This document shows positions 8,046-19,453 of a stretch of DNA of 64,000 nucleotides, in pieces. A model generated the notes under the pieces. The model worked only from the letters and a program-made list of their open reading frames with translations, was not told the origin of the DNA and made no database searches. Within the stretch, counting starts at the first letter, position 1, and each line of letters opens with the position of its first letter. The stretch lies in the NCBI GenBank assembly GCA_023443625.1, contig JAEZTQ010000034.1, forward strand, positions 4,548 through 68,547, read 5' to 3'. This DNA is from Bacillota bacterium. Its GTDB lineage: Bacteria > Bacillota_A > Clostridia > Lachnospirales > Lachnospiraceae. Position numbers and translations under genes: made by a program.

Positions 8046-9824
8046 ATGTTACAAGTCAAAGAGATTAAGAAAAGCTATACAACAGGTGAATTTACACAAG
8101 TAGCCCTTAACCAAGTATCCCTAAGCTTTCGGGAAAATGAATTTGTTGCAATTTTAGGTCAAAGTGGTTCGGGCAAAACAACATTTCTTAATGTGGTTGG
8201 AGGCTTAGACCAATATGACAGTGGTGATTTAATCATTAACGGAGCTTCTACCAAGAAATTTAAGGGACGGGACTGGGATGCATATAGAAATAACAGTGTA
8301 GGTTTTATCTTTCAGAGTTATAATTTGATACCTCATCTTGGAATTATTGACAATGTAGAGTTAGGTATGACGCTGAGTGGTCTTTCATCAAAGGAGCGGC
8401 GCAAGAAGGCTTTGGATGTTTTGGAAAAAGTTGGGCTGAAGGAGCATGTCCATAAGAAACCAAACCAGCTTTCCGGTGGTCAGATGCAGAGGGTTGCCAT
8501 TGCAAGAGCCTTAGTAAATAACCCTGATATCATTCTGGCTGATGAACCCACAGGTGCTCTTGATACGCAGACAAGTGAACAGATTATCGAATTAATTAAA
8601 GAAATTGCGAAAGATAAATTAGTAATTATGGTTACCCATAATCCTGAAATTGCAGAGAAATATACAGATCGTATCATTCGTTTTAAGGATGGAGAGGTAG
8701 TTAGTGACAGTAATCCACCAGAGGAGAAATCCTTACAATCTAATTATAAACTAAAAAAGACCAGCATGAGTTTTCTCACAGCATTAAAGCTTTCTGGTAA
8801 GAATATTTTAACCAAAAAAGGACGAACAGCTTTAACAGCATTTGCTTCCAGTATAGGTATTATTGGTATTGCTGTAGTATTATCTTTATCCAATGGTTTT
8901 GATAAACAGATTAATAGCTATGAGACTGGTGCTTTATCCAATTTTCCTATTACCATTAATCAAACAGCAATGAGTCTGGATGTCAATGAGATGGCTGAGA
9001 TCAGTAATGAAAATAAGGAAGAAATGGAATTTCCCGATGCTTTGGTACTATATCCCTATAACTCTATTGAAAATAGAATAATGCATACCAATAAAATAAA
9101 TAAGGAATATATGGAGTATCTGGATAAAATAGATCAAACCTTGCTGGATGGTGTTTCTTATTCTAGAAGTGTAAATATGAATATTCTAAAAATGAATAAA
9201 AAGGAAGCTACTAAGATGAATTTAGCTTATGTAGGCTTTACTTCATACCCGGATAAACCAAATGAAAAGCCTTATGCATATTTGGAAGATTATTATGATT
9301 TACTTTCAGGAGAATTTCCTGAGAGGGAAACAGATATTGTAATGGTGGTAGATCAGTATAATAGAATTGATACAACAGCTTTAGAAGCCCTAGGTTTTGA
9401 TATAGATAAGGAGAGTATTGACTTTAATGACGTAGTAGGAAAAGAATATAAATTATTATACAATGATGATTACTATGTTAGAAAAGGCGATACCTTTACC
9501 ATTAACGGGAATCCTTCTGATTTAAGCAAATTGTATAACAGTGGTAAGGCAATTACTTTAAAAATTAGCGGTATCATCAGAATTAAGGAGGATGCAACAG
9601 TAGCTGCCCTCTCCTCTGGCCTTGCTTATTCAGATAGTTTGGCACAGTTGTTTATAGATAATGCTATGAACTCAGAGATTGTAAAAGCACAGCAGGAAGC
9701 AGACTATAATATATTGACAGGAGAAGAGTTGGCCAAAGAGGACTCTGATGCATCTGCGTATATGGGAGGCGGTGCAGGAGCAGGAATGGGTGCAGGCATG
9801 GGAGCTATGGGGGGGTGTTATTAG
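8046..9824 (+). CDS. MacB-like ABC transporter, ATP-binding plus N-terminal permease part (reading frame broken at 9809-9815)
   Basis: N-terminal three quarters of a fused ABC exporter. Residues 1-225 are a LolD/MacB-type ATPase with Walker A GQSGSGKT, signature LSGGQMQRVAIARAL and Walker B IILADEPTGALD. A membrane helix near residues 270-290 (IGIIGIAVVLSLSNGFD) leads into a large extracytoplasmic domain ending in a Gly/Met/Ala-rich stretch. The frame then meets a run of seven G (9809-9815) and stops at 9824. With six G the frame continues as AMGGVISNQPITKEE straight into the next segment, giving a normal protein of 797 aa. The ribosome-binding site is AAGGTAAAGGAG. Likely substrates are peptides or lipophilic drugs; unknown here. 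Confidence 0.88.
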   Translation: MLQVKEIKKSYTTGEFTQVALNQVSLSFRENEFVAILGQSGSGKTTFLNVVGGLDQYDSGDLIINGASTKKFKGRDWDAYRNNSVGFIFQSYNLIPHLGIIDNVELGMTLSGLSSKERRKKALDVLEKVGLKEHVHKKPNQLSGGQMQRVAIARALVNNPDIILADEPTGALDTQTSEQIIELIKEIAKDKLVIMVTHNPEIAEKYTDRIIRFKDGEVVSDSNPPEEKSLQSNYKLKKTSMSFLTALKLSGKNILTKKGRTALTAFASSIGIIGIAVVLSLSNGFDKQINSYETGALSNFPITINQTAMSLDVNEMAEISNENKEEMEFPDALVLYPYNSIENRIMHTNKINKEYMEYLDKIDQTLLDGVSYSRSVNMNILKMNKKEATKMNLAYVGFTSYPDKPNEKPYAYLEDYYDLLSGEFPERETDIVMVVDQYNRIDTTALEALGFDIDKESIDFNDVVGKEYKLLYNDDYYVRKGDTFTINGNPSDLSKLYNSGKAITLKISGIIRIKEDATVAALSSGLAYSDSLAQLFIDNAMNSEIVKAQQEADYNILTGEELAKEDSDASAYMGGGAGAGMGAGMGAMGGCY

Positions 9825-10440
9825 TAATCAGCCCATAACTAAGGAGGAAGCACTAGATTTACTAGGGGCATCCCAGATACCAACGACAATATCTTTATAT
9901 CCTGTGGATTATGCAGCGAAGAGTGAGCTAACAGATTATTTAGACCAATGGAATATAGATAAGGTAGATGAGGACAGAATTGAATATTTGGATTTAGCAG
10001 AGATAGTAGCCAGTTTGTCGGAGAGTATTATGGATGCAATTACACTGGTTTTAGTGGCATTTGCAGCAATCTCCTTAGTTGTTTCCTTAATCATGATTGG
10101 AATTATAACCTGGATTTCCGTATTGGAGAGAACCAAAGAAATTGGTGTTTTACGCTCCTTAGGAGCGAGAAAGAAGGATATCTCTCGTGTATTTAATGCA
10201 GAAACCTTTATTGTCGGTATGTGCTCGGGAATTCTCGGTGTCAGCATAGCCTATCTGCTGACCATTCCTATTAACAGTATTCTATACAATATGACAGAAC
10301 TAACCAATGTGGCTCAATTAAATCCTCTTCATGCCCTTGCTTTGATTATTGTAAGTCTATTGCTTACCTTGCTGGGTGGTTCAATTCCTGCAAAGAAGGC
10401 ATCCAAGAAAGATCCTATCGAAGCATTACGTACCGAATAA
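9748..10440 (+). CDS. MacB-like ABC transporter, C-terminal FtsX permease part, frame-shifted from the preceding segment
   Basis: Continuation of the upstream gene in the +1 frame. Meaningful homology starts at about base 9815 (VISNQPITKEEALDLLG); the nominal start at 9748 only translates the Gly-rich region out of frame and has no ribosome-binding site. Three membrane helices of the FtsX domain are present, with the conserved cytoplasmic motif ERTKEIGVLRSLGARKKDI and the terminal ASKKDPIEALRTE. It is either the 3' part of a gene disrupted by one extra G, a sequencing error, or a product of ribosomal or transcriptional slippage on the G-run. Everything downstream of the G-run is intact, which argues for a recent event or a functional shift. 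Confidence 0.8.
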   Translation: MHLRIWEAVQEQEWVQAWELWGGVISNQPITKEEALDLLGASQIPTTISLYPVDYAAKSELTDYLDQWNIDKVDEDRIEYLDLAEIVASLSESIMDAITLVLVAFAAISLVVSLIMIGIITWISVLERTKEIGVLRSLGARKKDISRVFNAETFIVGMCSGILGVSIAYLLTIPINSILYNMTELTNVAQLNPLHALALIIVSLLLTLLGGSIPAKKASKKDPIEALRTE

Positions 10441-10465
10441 TATATTATATAATAGAATTTAACAC

Positions 10466-10513
10466 AATGCATGTTCTGCCAACTTATTAAAAGATGGAAG
10501 AATATGCATTTTG
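10466..10513 (+). terminator. terminator after the ABC exporter
   Basis: Stem AATGCAT (10466-10472) with ATGCATT (10504-10510), extended by TTCT / AGAA, followed by TTGTTC. The remainder of the gap to 10648 is A+T-rich with no gene visible. Confidence 0.55.
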
Positions 10514-10648
10514 TTCTGCGTTTTCTTATTTTATAGGATTTTGTTTATTCTACAGTTTATATCTTCTAAAATTCTGCATTTTATTACATATTATTATATA
10601 AATGTCTAAATATTATAGGTAAAAATATATAATATTTATTGTTTCTTA

Positions 10649-10677
10649 TTGAACAAAATGGTAAAATGTAATAGAAT
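10649..10677 (+). promoter_or_regulatory. sigma-A promoter of the chemoreceptor gene
   Basis: TTGAAC (10649-10654), 17-bp spacer, TAGAAT (10672-10677), about 90 nt before the start codon. Confidence 0.5.
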
Positions 10678-10765
10678 GAAAACAAGGTAGTGATATGATT
10701 CGTGTTAATAGACGATACATGTTATCACATTAGAATAATATTAGCTTACAAAGGAGGAAATTAAC

Positions 10766-12883
10766 ATGGGTAAAAGGAAAAAAGTTCGTCTTAGTAAAGC
10801 GGGGAAGATTAAAAGTCAGGTTAAGAAGGGAGAAAAAACCCAAAGGTCTTCTTTTATCAATTTTTTCGCATCAATACGTATTAAAATGATTATATCTTTT
10901 ATAGTGCCTATAGCATTTATTATTTTACTAGGAGTGGTATCCTTTAATAAGGCGGCAGAGGGTCTACGAACCAGTTATGAAAAGGCTACCCACCAATCCA
11001 TCAAGATGGCTGGTGAATATGTTTTATTAGGTGTGGAAGCTGTTAAGGCTGAATCTGTTCAGTATTTAAATGATGATACCATGCAGAAGTATTTCTTGGG
11101 TTTATATGATTTTGATCAGATTAAAAAGAATAATAACTATAATTTAATAAAGAATCAAATAATAGCCAAAGAGACAACGGATGATTTTGTTTCACAGATA
11201 TCCATATTATCTGATAGAGTACAATCAATAACAACGCTTAATTCTATTGATAAGGATATATGTGCAGGATTCTATGATTCAGAGTTAGGCAAAACCATAG
11301 TTAATACTTCCAGGATCCTTTGGATTGGTAAGAATGATTACCTGGATGAAAAACTAAAAACCCAGTCAAATAAATATGCCATAAGATTAGTACGGTTTTT
11401 TGTAAGTAAAGAATCTATGATAGTTATGGATCTAGATATCAAAACTTTTAAGGATATCCTTAAGGATATAGAATTTGATGAAACAGGAACCATAGGAATT
11501 GTAACTGCTGATGGTAAAGAGATTTTCCCTGGTAAAGATGATGAAAATGTAGAAAACATATTCACTAATACAGAATTTTATAAAGAAGCAGTTGCCTCTG
11601 AGAAAGAGGATGGGGCTGACTATGTAGATTATCAGGGAGAAGACAATCTCTTCATGTACTCTAAAATAGGTGATACAGGTGCCATGATATGTGCCGTTGT
11701 TCCCAAAAGTACAATATCCAGGCAGGCAGATAGTATCAAGAATTTAACCGTAATCATTGTAATTATAGCATGTATTGTAGCGGTTCTTACAGGATTATAC
11801 ATTTCCCTTGGAATTGATAGAGCAATTCGCGGTATTATTTCAAAGCTTAAGAAGGCTGCGAATGGTGATTTGACAGTGGATTTTACAACGAGACGAAAAG
11901 ATGAATTTAGTATATTAATGAATGAAATAGATAATACCTTTACTAATATGAAGGGTCTCATTGTTCAAGTTAAGGATCTTAGTGGTGAAGTATCTGAAGC
12001 CTCAGATGATGTGTCTAATACCTCTCAGGCCTTCTTAAGAACAACGGAGGATATCTCTACTGCTATGAATGAGATTGAGCAAGGTGTAATGCAACAGGCA
12101 AAGGATGCAGAGGCCTGCCTCATGCAGATGGATAATCTATCCAATAAGATTGCTCAAATGGGTGAGAATACCAATGAAATTGGTAGAATCACAGAGGATA
12201 CGAAGAAAAACATCCAGAATGGTACTGTAGTTACCCAGGAACTTAATGATCAAACGAAAGCTACGATTGAGATAACAACGGATATCATTCAAGGAATTGA
12301 AGATTTGGCTGAGAAGTCCATGTCAATTAATTCAATCATTAACGTTATTAATGAGATTTCCAATCAAACGAATTTGTTATCCCTGAATGCATCTATAGAA
12401 GCAGCAAGAGCTGGTGAAGTTGGAAAAGGCTTTGCTGTTGTAGCTGATGAAATTAGGAACTTAGCTGAACAGACGAAGCGACAGGTAAATGATATTAGAA
12501 ATATTATAGAGAATATTCAAGATAATACAAAGGGATTAGTTGTAACTGCAAAGAAAGCAGAGAATGTAATGGAACTTCAAGATTCTGCAGTGAAGAACAC
12601 AACTGTTTCCTATGTCAACATTAATGAAAGTGTTGATAATTTGATGGTACAATTACAACATATCACAGAGAATGTTAGCAATATTGAGGAAGCAAGGGTT
12701 AGTACCTTAGGAGCGATTGAGAATATCTCAGCGGTTCTTGAAGAAATAGCTGCTTCTACTAATAATGTTAATCAGATATCCGGTAATCAGCTTCATTCTG
12801 TGGAAACCCTTAATCATTCTGCAGGAAACCTGAATGATAATTCAGACCAGCTGGTGAAGGCAGTGGAGAAATTTATGGTTTAG
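10766..12883 (+). CDS. methyl-accepting chemotaxis protein
   Basis: 705-aa transmembrane chemoreceptor. After an unusually basic 35-residue N-terminus come membrane segment 1 (about 40-62), an extracellular Cache-type sensor of about 270 residues, membrane segment 2 (about 325-348), a HAMP domain (about 350-400) and a long cytoplasmic coiled coil. The signalling tip reads [22 protein letters not shown] with [18 protein letters not shown]. It would control CheA activity in the chemotaxis array; no other chemotaxis gene is in the window. GGAGG 8 nt upstream fixes the start. The gene is monocistronic, with its own promoter and terminator. Confidence 0.95.
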   Translation: MGKRKKVRLSKAGKIKSQVKKGEKTQRSSFINFFASIRIKMIISFIVPIAFIILLGVVSFNKAAEGLRTSYEKATHQSIKMAGEYVLLGVEAVKAESVQYLNDDTMQKYFLGLYDFDQIKKNNNYNLIKNQIIAKETTDDFVSQISILSDRVQSITTLNSIDKDICAGFYDSELGKTIVNTSRILWIGKNDYLDEKLKTQSNKYAIRLVRFFVSKESMIVMDLDIKTFKDILKDIEFDETGTIGIVTADGKEIFPGKDDENVENIFTNTEFYKEAVASEKEDGADYVDYQGEDNLFMYSKIGDTGAMICAVVPKSTISRQADSIKNLTVIIVIIACIVAVLTGLYISLGIDRAIRGIISKLKKAANGDLTVDFTTRRKDEFSILMNEIDNTFTNMKGLIVQVKDLSGEVSEASDDVSNTSQAFLRTTEDISTAMNEIEQGVMQQAKDAEACLMQMDNLSNKIAQMGENTNEIGRITEDTKKNIQNGTVVTQELNDQTKATIEITTDIIQGIEDLAEKSMSINSIINVINEISNQTNLLSLNASIEAARAGEVGKGFAVVADEIRNLAEQTKRQVNDIRNIIENIQDNTKGLVVTAKKAENVMELQDSAVKNTTVSYVNINESVDNLMVQLQHITENVSNIEEARVSTLGAIENISAVLEEIAASTNNVNQISGNQLHSVETLNHSAGNLNDNSDQLVKAVEKFMV

Positions 12884-12950
12884 TTATATCCCATAAGCTT
12901 TATATAACTAATATAACTTAACTACCTAAGACAATTAATGTATTATAATG

Positions 12951-12996
12951 AAAATTGGCAGAGACGTTAATATGGCGACTTTGCCAATTTTTTATT
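12951..12996 (+). terminator. terminator after the chemoreceptor gene
   Basis: Stem AAAATTGGCA (12951-12960) with TGCCAATTTT (12982-12991), then more T. Confidence 0.85.
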
Positions 12997-13148
12997 TCAA
13001 TGGGATCAGAGAGAAGTAATTGTTTGTTCCATGGAAGGAATTTATACATTGAAAATACAGATTCCCAATAATTTATTAAAGATGTATAATCACTTATGCG
13101 ACTAAGGGCGTTAGAAGAGGGACTTTAGTAAAAAAAAATAGCTATATC

Positions 13149-13178
13149 TTGACAAGGTTCTTCCTAATAATATATGAT
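13149..13178 (+). promoter_or_regulatory. sigma-A promoter of prfC
   Basis: TTGACA (13149-13154), 18-bp spacer, TATGAT (13173-13178). Transcription would start near 13185, which rules out the in-frame ATG at 13174 as translation start. Confidence 0.65.
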
Positions 13179-13212
13179 GATATGGTTTGATAAATTGTTT
13201 GGAGGAATTACA

Positions 13213-14799
13213 TTGAGCCATTATGCTGATGAAATAAAAAAGAGAAGAACCTTTGCAATCATATCCCATCCAGATGCAGGTAAAACAACATTAACAGAGA
13301 AACTTTTGTTATATGGTGGTGCAATTAATCTGGCTGGTTCGGTAAAAGGAAAAAAGACAGAGAAGCATGCAGTTTCTGACTGGATGGAGATTGAGAAACA
13401 GCGTGGAATCTCCGTTACATCTTCTGTTATGCAATTTAATTATGGAGATTACTGTATTAATATATTAGATACACCGGGACATCAGGATTTCTCAGAGGAT
13501 ACCTATCGTACCCTGATGGCAGCAGACTCTGCAGTCATGGTAATCGATGCTTCTAAGGGTGTGGAGAATCAGACAGAGAAGCTTTTTAAAGTATGTGTAA
13601 TGCGTGGTATTCCCATCTTTACGTTTATTAATAAATTAGACCGTGAAGCCAGGGATACCTTTGAATTATTAGATGATATAGAATCCGTACTTGGTATTCG
13701 TACCTGCCCCATAAATTGGCCTATAGGTTCAGGTAAGAATTTTAAAGGAATTTATGATAGGGAGACGAAGCATATAAACCGCTTCTATGCTGCTAATAAT
13801 GGTCAGAAGGAAGTGGAGACCATTGATGTTGAGATAGGAGATTCAAGTCTTGATTCCCTTATCGGTAAGGAAAATCATGATATCTTAGCAGAGGAGATAG
13901 AGTTAATTGATGGTGCCAGCAGTGAATTTGATATTGACCTGGTACTAAGCGGTAAGTTAACTCCCGTATTCTTTGGCTCTGCCTTGACTAATTTTGGAGT
14001 AGAGGCTTTCTTAAAGCGCTACCTGTCCATGACCACCTCTCCCCTTCCGAGAGTTTCTAGCGATGGACCAGTTGATCCATTGAAAAATGATTTCTCTGCC
14101 TTTGTATTTAAAATTCAAGCAAATATGAATAAGGCGCATCGTGATCGAATAGCCTTCATGAGAATATGCTCCGGTAAATTTACAGCGGGTATGGAAGTGT
14201 TCCATGCTCAAGGCAATAAGAAAATACGTTTATCACAGCCTCAGCAGTTAATGGCACAGGAGAGAACCATTATAGAAGAAGCTTATGCAGGAGATATTAT
14301 TGGTGTATTTGATCCGGGAATTTTCTCTATAGGCGATACTCTGTGTATGTCGGATCAGAAATTTACTTATGAGGGTATACCAACCTTTTCTCCAGAACAT
14401 TTTGCAAAAGTGCGTCAAGTGGATACCATGAAGAGAAAGCAGTTCCTTAAAGGGGTTACTCAGATCGCTCAGGAGGGTGCAATACAGATTTTTCAAGAAT
14501 TCAATACGGGTATGGAAGAAATTATTGTTGGAGTGGTAGGAACCCTACAATTTGATGTATTAAGATATCGACTCCAGTCTGAGTATGGAGTAGAGATTCG
14601 TATGGATATCTTAGCCTATGAATATATCCGTTGGATTGAGAATAAAGACATAGATATCAGTAAGCTAAGCTTATCCTCAGATACAAAGAAGATTAAAGAT
14701 TTAAAAGGCAATCCGCTATTACTCTTTGTTAATCGTTGGAGTATACAGATGGCACTGGATAGAAACAAAGATTTGAAATTATCTGAGTTTGGAAGGTAA
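13213..14799 (+). CDS. prfC: peptide chain release factor 3
   Basis: 528-aa translational GTPase that removes RF1 and RF2 from the ribosome after termination. The G domain has SHPDAGKTT (G1), RGISVTSS (G2), DTPGHQDF (G3) and NKLD (G4), followed by the beta-barrel and the RF3 C-terminal domain (VGVVGTLQFDVLRYRLQSEYG). The best start is TTG at 13213, with GGAGG at 13201-13205, giving MSHYADEIKKRRTFAIISHPDAG, the usual RF3 start and length. An ATG at 13174 overlaps the -10 box and adds a non-conserved extension. The YccF gene follows 14 nt downstream and is probably cotranscribed. Confidence 0.95.
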   Translation: MSHYADEIKKRRTFAIISHPDAGKTTLTEKLLLYGGAINLAGSVKGKKTEKHAVSDWMEIEKQRGISVTSSVMQFNYGDYCINILDTPGHQDFSEDTYRTLMAADSAVMVIDASKGVENQTEKLFKVCVMRGIPIFTFINKLDREARDTFELLDDIESVLGIRTCPINWPIGSGKNFKGIYDRETKHINRFYAANNGQKEVETIDVEIGDSSLDSLIGKENHDILAEEIELIDGASSEFDIDLVLSGKLTPVFFGSALTNFGVEAFLKRYLSMTTSPLPRVSSDGPVDPLKNDFSAFVFKIQANMNKAHRDRIAFMRICSGKFTAGMEVFHAQGNKKIRLSQPQQLMAQERTIIEEAYAGDIIGVFDPGIFSIGDTLCMSDQKFTYEGIPTFSPEHFAKVRQVDTMKRKQFLKGVTQIAQEGAIQIFQEFNTGMEEIIVGVVGTLQFDVLRYRLQSEYGVEIRMDILAYEYIRWIENKDIDISKLSLSSDTKKIKDLKGNPLLLFVNRWSIQMALDRNKDLKLSEFGR

Positions 14800-14813
14800 T
14801 TGGAGGGAGCTCT

Positions 14814-15179
14814 ATGGGATGCTTAGGTAATATCATATGGTTTCTTTGTGGTGGGTTTATAAGTGGACTTAGCTGGTTGCTTGCAGGTCTGTTATGGTGT
14901 ATCACAATCATAGGAATTCCAGTAGGCTTACAGTGCTTTAAACTTGCTGGATTAAGCTTTTTTCCTTTTGGTAAGGAAGTAAAATATGGTGGAGGTGCCG
15001 GTTCCTTATTGCTTAATATATTGTGGTTACTATTCTCAGGAATAGTACTTGCAATAGAATCAGCTATCATTGGCGCTATATTATGCATTACAATTATTGG
15101 AATTCCTTTTGGACTTCAACATTTTAAAATTGCTAAATTAGCTTTGATGCCCTTTGGTGCCTTGGTTGAAACAAAATAA
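14814..15179 (+). CDS. YccF domain membrane protein
   Basis: 121-aa membrane protein made of two similar halves, each with hydrophobic helices followed by a conserved motif: CITIIGIPVGLQCFKLAGLSFFPFG (about residues 29-53) and CITIIGIPFGLQHFKIAKLALMPFG (about 92-116). This internal duplication is the mark of the YccF (DUF307) family, whose function is not established. Strong ribosome-binding site TTGGAGGGAG. It sits between prfC and a strong terminator. Confidence 0.9.
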   Translation: MGCLGNIIWFLCGGFISGLSWLLAGLLWCITIIGIPVGLQCFKLAGLSFFPFGKEVKYGGGAGSLLLNILWLLFSGIVLAIESAIIGAILCITIIGIPFGLQHFKIAKLALMPFGALVETK

Positions 15180-15194
15180 AAGGATATATTTAAT

Positions 15195-15247
15195 AGAGAC
15201 TGCTACTTATCACTCCACAAGGGAGGAATATGTAGCAGTCTCTTATT
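15195..15247 (+). terminator. terminator after the YccF gene
   Basis: Perfect 12-bp stem AGAGACTGCTAC (15195-15206) with GTAGCAGTCTCT (15232-15243), then TATTG. It could also stop transcripts arriving from the minus-strand MFS gene. Confidence 0.8.
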
Positions 15248-15269
15248 GTATTAACATAAGAGTGAGTGG

Positions 15270-15296
15270 CTCGCACAGCGTGTTTCTTCCGGTATA
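15270..15296 (+). repeat. dispersed intergenic repeat, copy B, within a local direct duplication
   Basis: Matches the copy at 3048-3073. It also lies in an imperfect local direct repeat: TAACATAAGAG...GGCTCGCACAGCGT from 15251 and TAACATAAGAGGCTTGCGAAACGT from 15295. No coding potential is visible between 15248 and 15343. Confidence 0.4.
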
Positions 15297-15343
15297 ACAT
15301 AAGAGGCTTGCGAAACGTTAACTCGTTGTTTATATAGACCAGA

Positions 15344-16558
15344 TTATGCAGTAGTTGGGTTCTTTGCTTTATCTGATTTTTTATAAAGGTAATAGCAAGA
15401 AGCCAGTATTATGGTGGCAGTAATGATAATTATTGATATAAAGCGATAAGCATTATCTAAGCCAAAATTATCTACGAAAAATCCACCAAGGATATTGCCC
15501 ACTATACTTCCGGCACCAGCTTGTATAATGGTTAGTACGCTTTGACCCTTGGATAAATTTTCTGCTGCAATATTTTTACTAATGAATACGGCAATGCTAA
15601 AATAGACGGTCATATAGGTAATACCATGAAGCGCTTGGGCGGCAAAGATAAAACCAATACTCCCACCAGTTACAAGTAGAATTCGTAGTCCTAATAAAAG
15701 ACAGGAGATAACCACAATTTTGGCAGTAGTTATTTTGCGTAATACCTTATTTATTACAAATAATACAGGGATTTCACTAAGAGCGCAGATGCCATTAATG
15801 ATTCCTATCATATTTTCACTTAAACCCAAATCTATTATGTAAACACCTATGAAGCTACCATTAAAACTAAGTCCGACTTGACTTATAAAAGCAAAACCAA
15901 GCATAAAATAGACTTGTTTGGATTTGAATATTTTAAAGAAGTCTGAGAATCTAAACCTAGAGGCCTTCTTTGGGGTGTTATTGCCTGGAATTATTGGTGG
16001 AGCTATTTCATCCTTAGGAAGCCTTCTAACAATGAAGAAGGTTACCACATATCCCATAGAACCTAGTACAAATTGGATGGAAGGATTATGCTTTACAATC
16101 ATTCCAGCAATGACTACAAAGACAGTATAACCAATGGTACCTCCCATTCTGATTCGAGAAAAGTCTAGCTGATATTTGTTGGCATATCCCAGGGTAATTG
16201 CATCGTTTAAGGGCGCAATAGAGTTTGCAAATACTGCGATTAAAAATGCTGCAATAAAAAAGGTAAGAAAGGAATTGCCCAGATAAAAACTGTAGATGGA
16301 AACTCCGCCTCCAAGAAGAATCAAAGATAATATATCTTTTCTACGTCCCGTCTTATCACTTAATATTGCCCATATGGGTTGAATTATGATAGCTACCAAG
16401 GGGCCAATGGTCAATAAAACGCCTATTTGTACAGCACCCAGTCCAGCCCTAGTATAATAAGAGCTTAAAAATGGGGAATATAAGGCAAAGGCGATATATA
16501 TAAAAGTATTAACGGAAAGAAGGGTGATACTTAATTTACTGCTGTCACTAATTTTCAT
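15344..16558 (-). CDS. MFS transporter (MFS_1_like / LacY-like)
   Basis: Twelve-helix major facilitator protein of about 404 aa. The N-terminal half shows FIYIAFALYSPFLSSYYTRAGL and the loop SDKTGRRKDIL between helices 2 and 3; the C-terminal half begins near residue 215 after a basic loop. It resembles the LacY / nucleoside symporter-like branch that transports sugars. The start at 16558 has AAGGAG 6-11 nt upstream on the minus strand; a longer in-frame start at 16579 lacks such spacing. It lies downstream of an AraC regulator on the same strand and near an arabinofuranosidase, so uptake of arabinose or arabino-oligosaccharide is inferred. Confidence 0.88.
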   Translation of the reverse strand: MKISDSSKLSITLLSVNTFIYIAFALYSPFLSSYYTRAGLGAVQIGVLLTIGPLVAIIIQPIWAILSDKTGRRKDILSLILLGGGVSIYSFYLGNSFLTFFIAAFLIAVFANSIAPLNDAITLGYANKYQLDFSRIRMGGTIGYTVFVVIAGMIVKHNPSIQFVLGSMGYVVTFFIVRRLPKDEIAPPIIPGNNTPKKASRFRFSDFFKIFKSKQVYFMLGFAFISQVGLSFNGSFIGVYIIDLGLSENMIGIINGICALSEIPVLFVINKVLRKITTAKIVVISCLLLGLRILLVTGGSIGFIFAAQALHGITYMTVYFSIAVFISKNIAAENLSKGQSVLTIIQAGAGSIVGNILGGFFVDNFGLDNAYRFISIIIITATIILASCYYLYKKSDKAKNPTTA

Positions 16559-16654
16559 GTCGAGCCTCTCCTTGGGCATTATTAAGCTTTTTTGTATCTT
16601 TTGGTAGTATTTTATAATCTACTTAATTCATCATATATAAGGGGGAATCAAATG

Positions 16655-17431
16655 TCAATATGATTTAATCATCTTACGGTATTGGGATGGAGTAATACCT
16701 ATAGATTTCTTGAATTGCCTCATAAAATGCTCTTCATTGTTATAACCGCAAAGAGAGGCTATCTCTTTGATCGTACTACCAGAGGAGCAAAGGGAGGCCT
16801 TTGCATATTCTATCTTACAATTAATCACATCAGCAATGCAAGTAACCCCAAAAGTTTGCTTGTACAATCTTTGAAAATGAGAGGGACTTAGGTTGACTTG
16901 CTTGCTAAGAAGTTCTACCGTCCATTTTTCCTTTGGATTACTATAAATCATGGAACGCAGGTTAAGCAATATATCGTAGTAGCTATAAAGTACTTCATCC
17001 ATAGGTTTGTTCTCAGCAAATTCCTTGATCTTTACAAAGAGTAATTTCATTAATAGATCAATAGATTCTCCCCGGCAAGGATTATTAGACATATATTCTA
17101 GGTAAATCTCCTTGAGTATGATTCCCACCTGCTTCGTTGATGGTAGAAGAATTAAGGTATCTAGAGGGAGGGTATGTAATTCAAGTTCACGATCTGCATC
17201 GAAGTGTATAAAGTCATTTGTATACGGGCATTCGTGAGCAGAATATACTTGGGGAGAATTTGTCTTAAAGATAATTACAGAGTTCTTCTCTGCTATGATA
17301 TCTTTGCCCTGTAAGTTAAAGCGTGCAGGCGTTTTGGTATATATAAATAAATAATCACCGCTACCCTTAGGACGATGCATGGTAAAATTCTTGTTATGGC
17401 TGTAGTTGAGCCCTATTCTATTTATTTTCAT
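16655..17431 (-). CDS. AraC family transcriptional regulator
   Basis: 258-aa regulator with an N-terminal cupin-like ligand-binding domain (about residues 1-140) and a C-terminal pair of helix-turn-helix motifs (about 160-255) ending in EIASLCGYNNEEHFMRQFKKSIGITPSQYRK, the AraC signature. It is transcribed divergently from the GH51 arabinofuranosidase with 206 bp between them and in line with the MFS gene, so it probably activates both in response to an arabinose-type sugar. Ribosome-binding site TATGGAG lies just upstream. Confidence 0.93.
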   Translation of the reverse strand: MKINRIGLNYSHNKNFTMHRPKGSGDYLFIYTKTPARFNLQGKDIIAEKNSVIIFKTNSPQVYSAHECPYTNDFIHFDADRELELHTLPLDTLILLPSTKQVGIILKEIYLEYMSNNPCRGESIDLLMKLLFVKIKEFAENKPMDEVLYSYYDILLNLRSMIYSNPKEKWTVELLSKQVNLSPSHFQRLYKQTFGVTCIADVINCKIEYAKASLCSSGSTIKEIASLCGYNNEEHFMRQFKKSIGITPSQYRKMIKSY

Positions 17432-17604
17432 AGTTACTCCATAGTATTATAAATCAGTTTTATAACATCATATATCATTGTTCGAAGTCATGTCAATATG
17501 CTATGATCACTATAGAAAACTTTTGAAAATATGTCTAACCTATAGAGATTAAAAGCAGATAAATCAATTATGCACAAGAACCTCAAGCAATTGTTGTGGA
17601 GTAA

Positions 17605-19140
<1,536 letters not shown>

Positions 19141-19188
19141 TGGACATTAACATAGTATTAATTTGTAATATGTAATAACTTAATTTAT

Positions 19189-19232
19189 AGAAGCTATTCT
19201 CACTTATAGAAGGTAGGGAGTAGCTTCTTTTA
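19189..19232 (+). terminator. terminator after the GH51 gene
   Basis: Stem AGAAGCTA (19189-19196) with TAGCTTCT (19221-19228), extendable to 13 bp with G-U pairs, followed by TTTATTT. Confidence 0.8.
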
Positions 19233-19235
19233 TTT

Positions 19236-19264
19236 ATTCAATAGGAAATAAGGTACTATTGAAT
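19236..19264 (+). repeat. 9-bp inverted repeat in the gap before the SPFH gene
   Basis: ATTCAATAG and CTATTGAAT are separated by 11 nt. It begins a 120-nt stretch that is unusually G+C-rich for an intergenic region here and contains further short complementary segments (CGCACC near 19286 with GGGTGCG near 19328). It could be a small palindromic element; function unknown. Confidence 0.4.
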
Positions 19265-19335
19265 AAAAACGCTCCCTTATGGATGCGCACCTCACGGCAA
19301 GGAAGTATATTGCTTCGCAATCCCCTCGGGTGCGA

Positions 19336-19353
19336 AGTGCCAGCAAGCTGACA
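19336..19353 (+). repeat. dispersed 18-bp repeat, copy 1
   Basis: AGTGCCAGCAAGCTGACA matches AGTGTCAGCAAGCTAACA at 56746-56763 in 16 of 18 positions. Both are intergenic and followed by a T-rich segment, suggesting an element family rather than coding remnants. Confidence 0.45.
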
Positions 19354-19453
19354 TTTTTTGTTAAAATTGATGTTAATATATTGTATTTTTTTACAATAAG
19401 AGTATATTGAATATTGTAATAATAAAATTAAAAGAAAGAGAAGTGTCAAAAGT

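Noticed and set aside
19245..19360. Insertion sequence end
   Set aside because: Inverted repeats are present but there is no transposase fragment and no target duplication.
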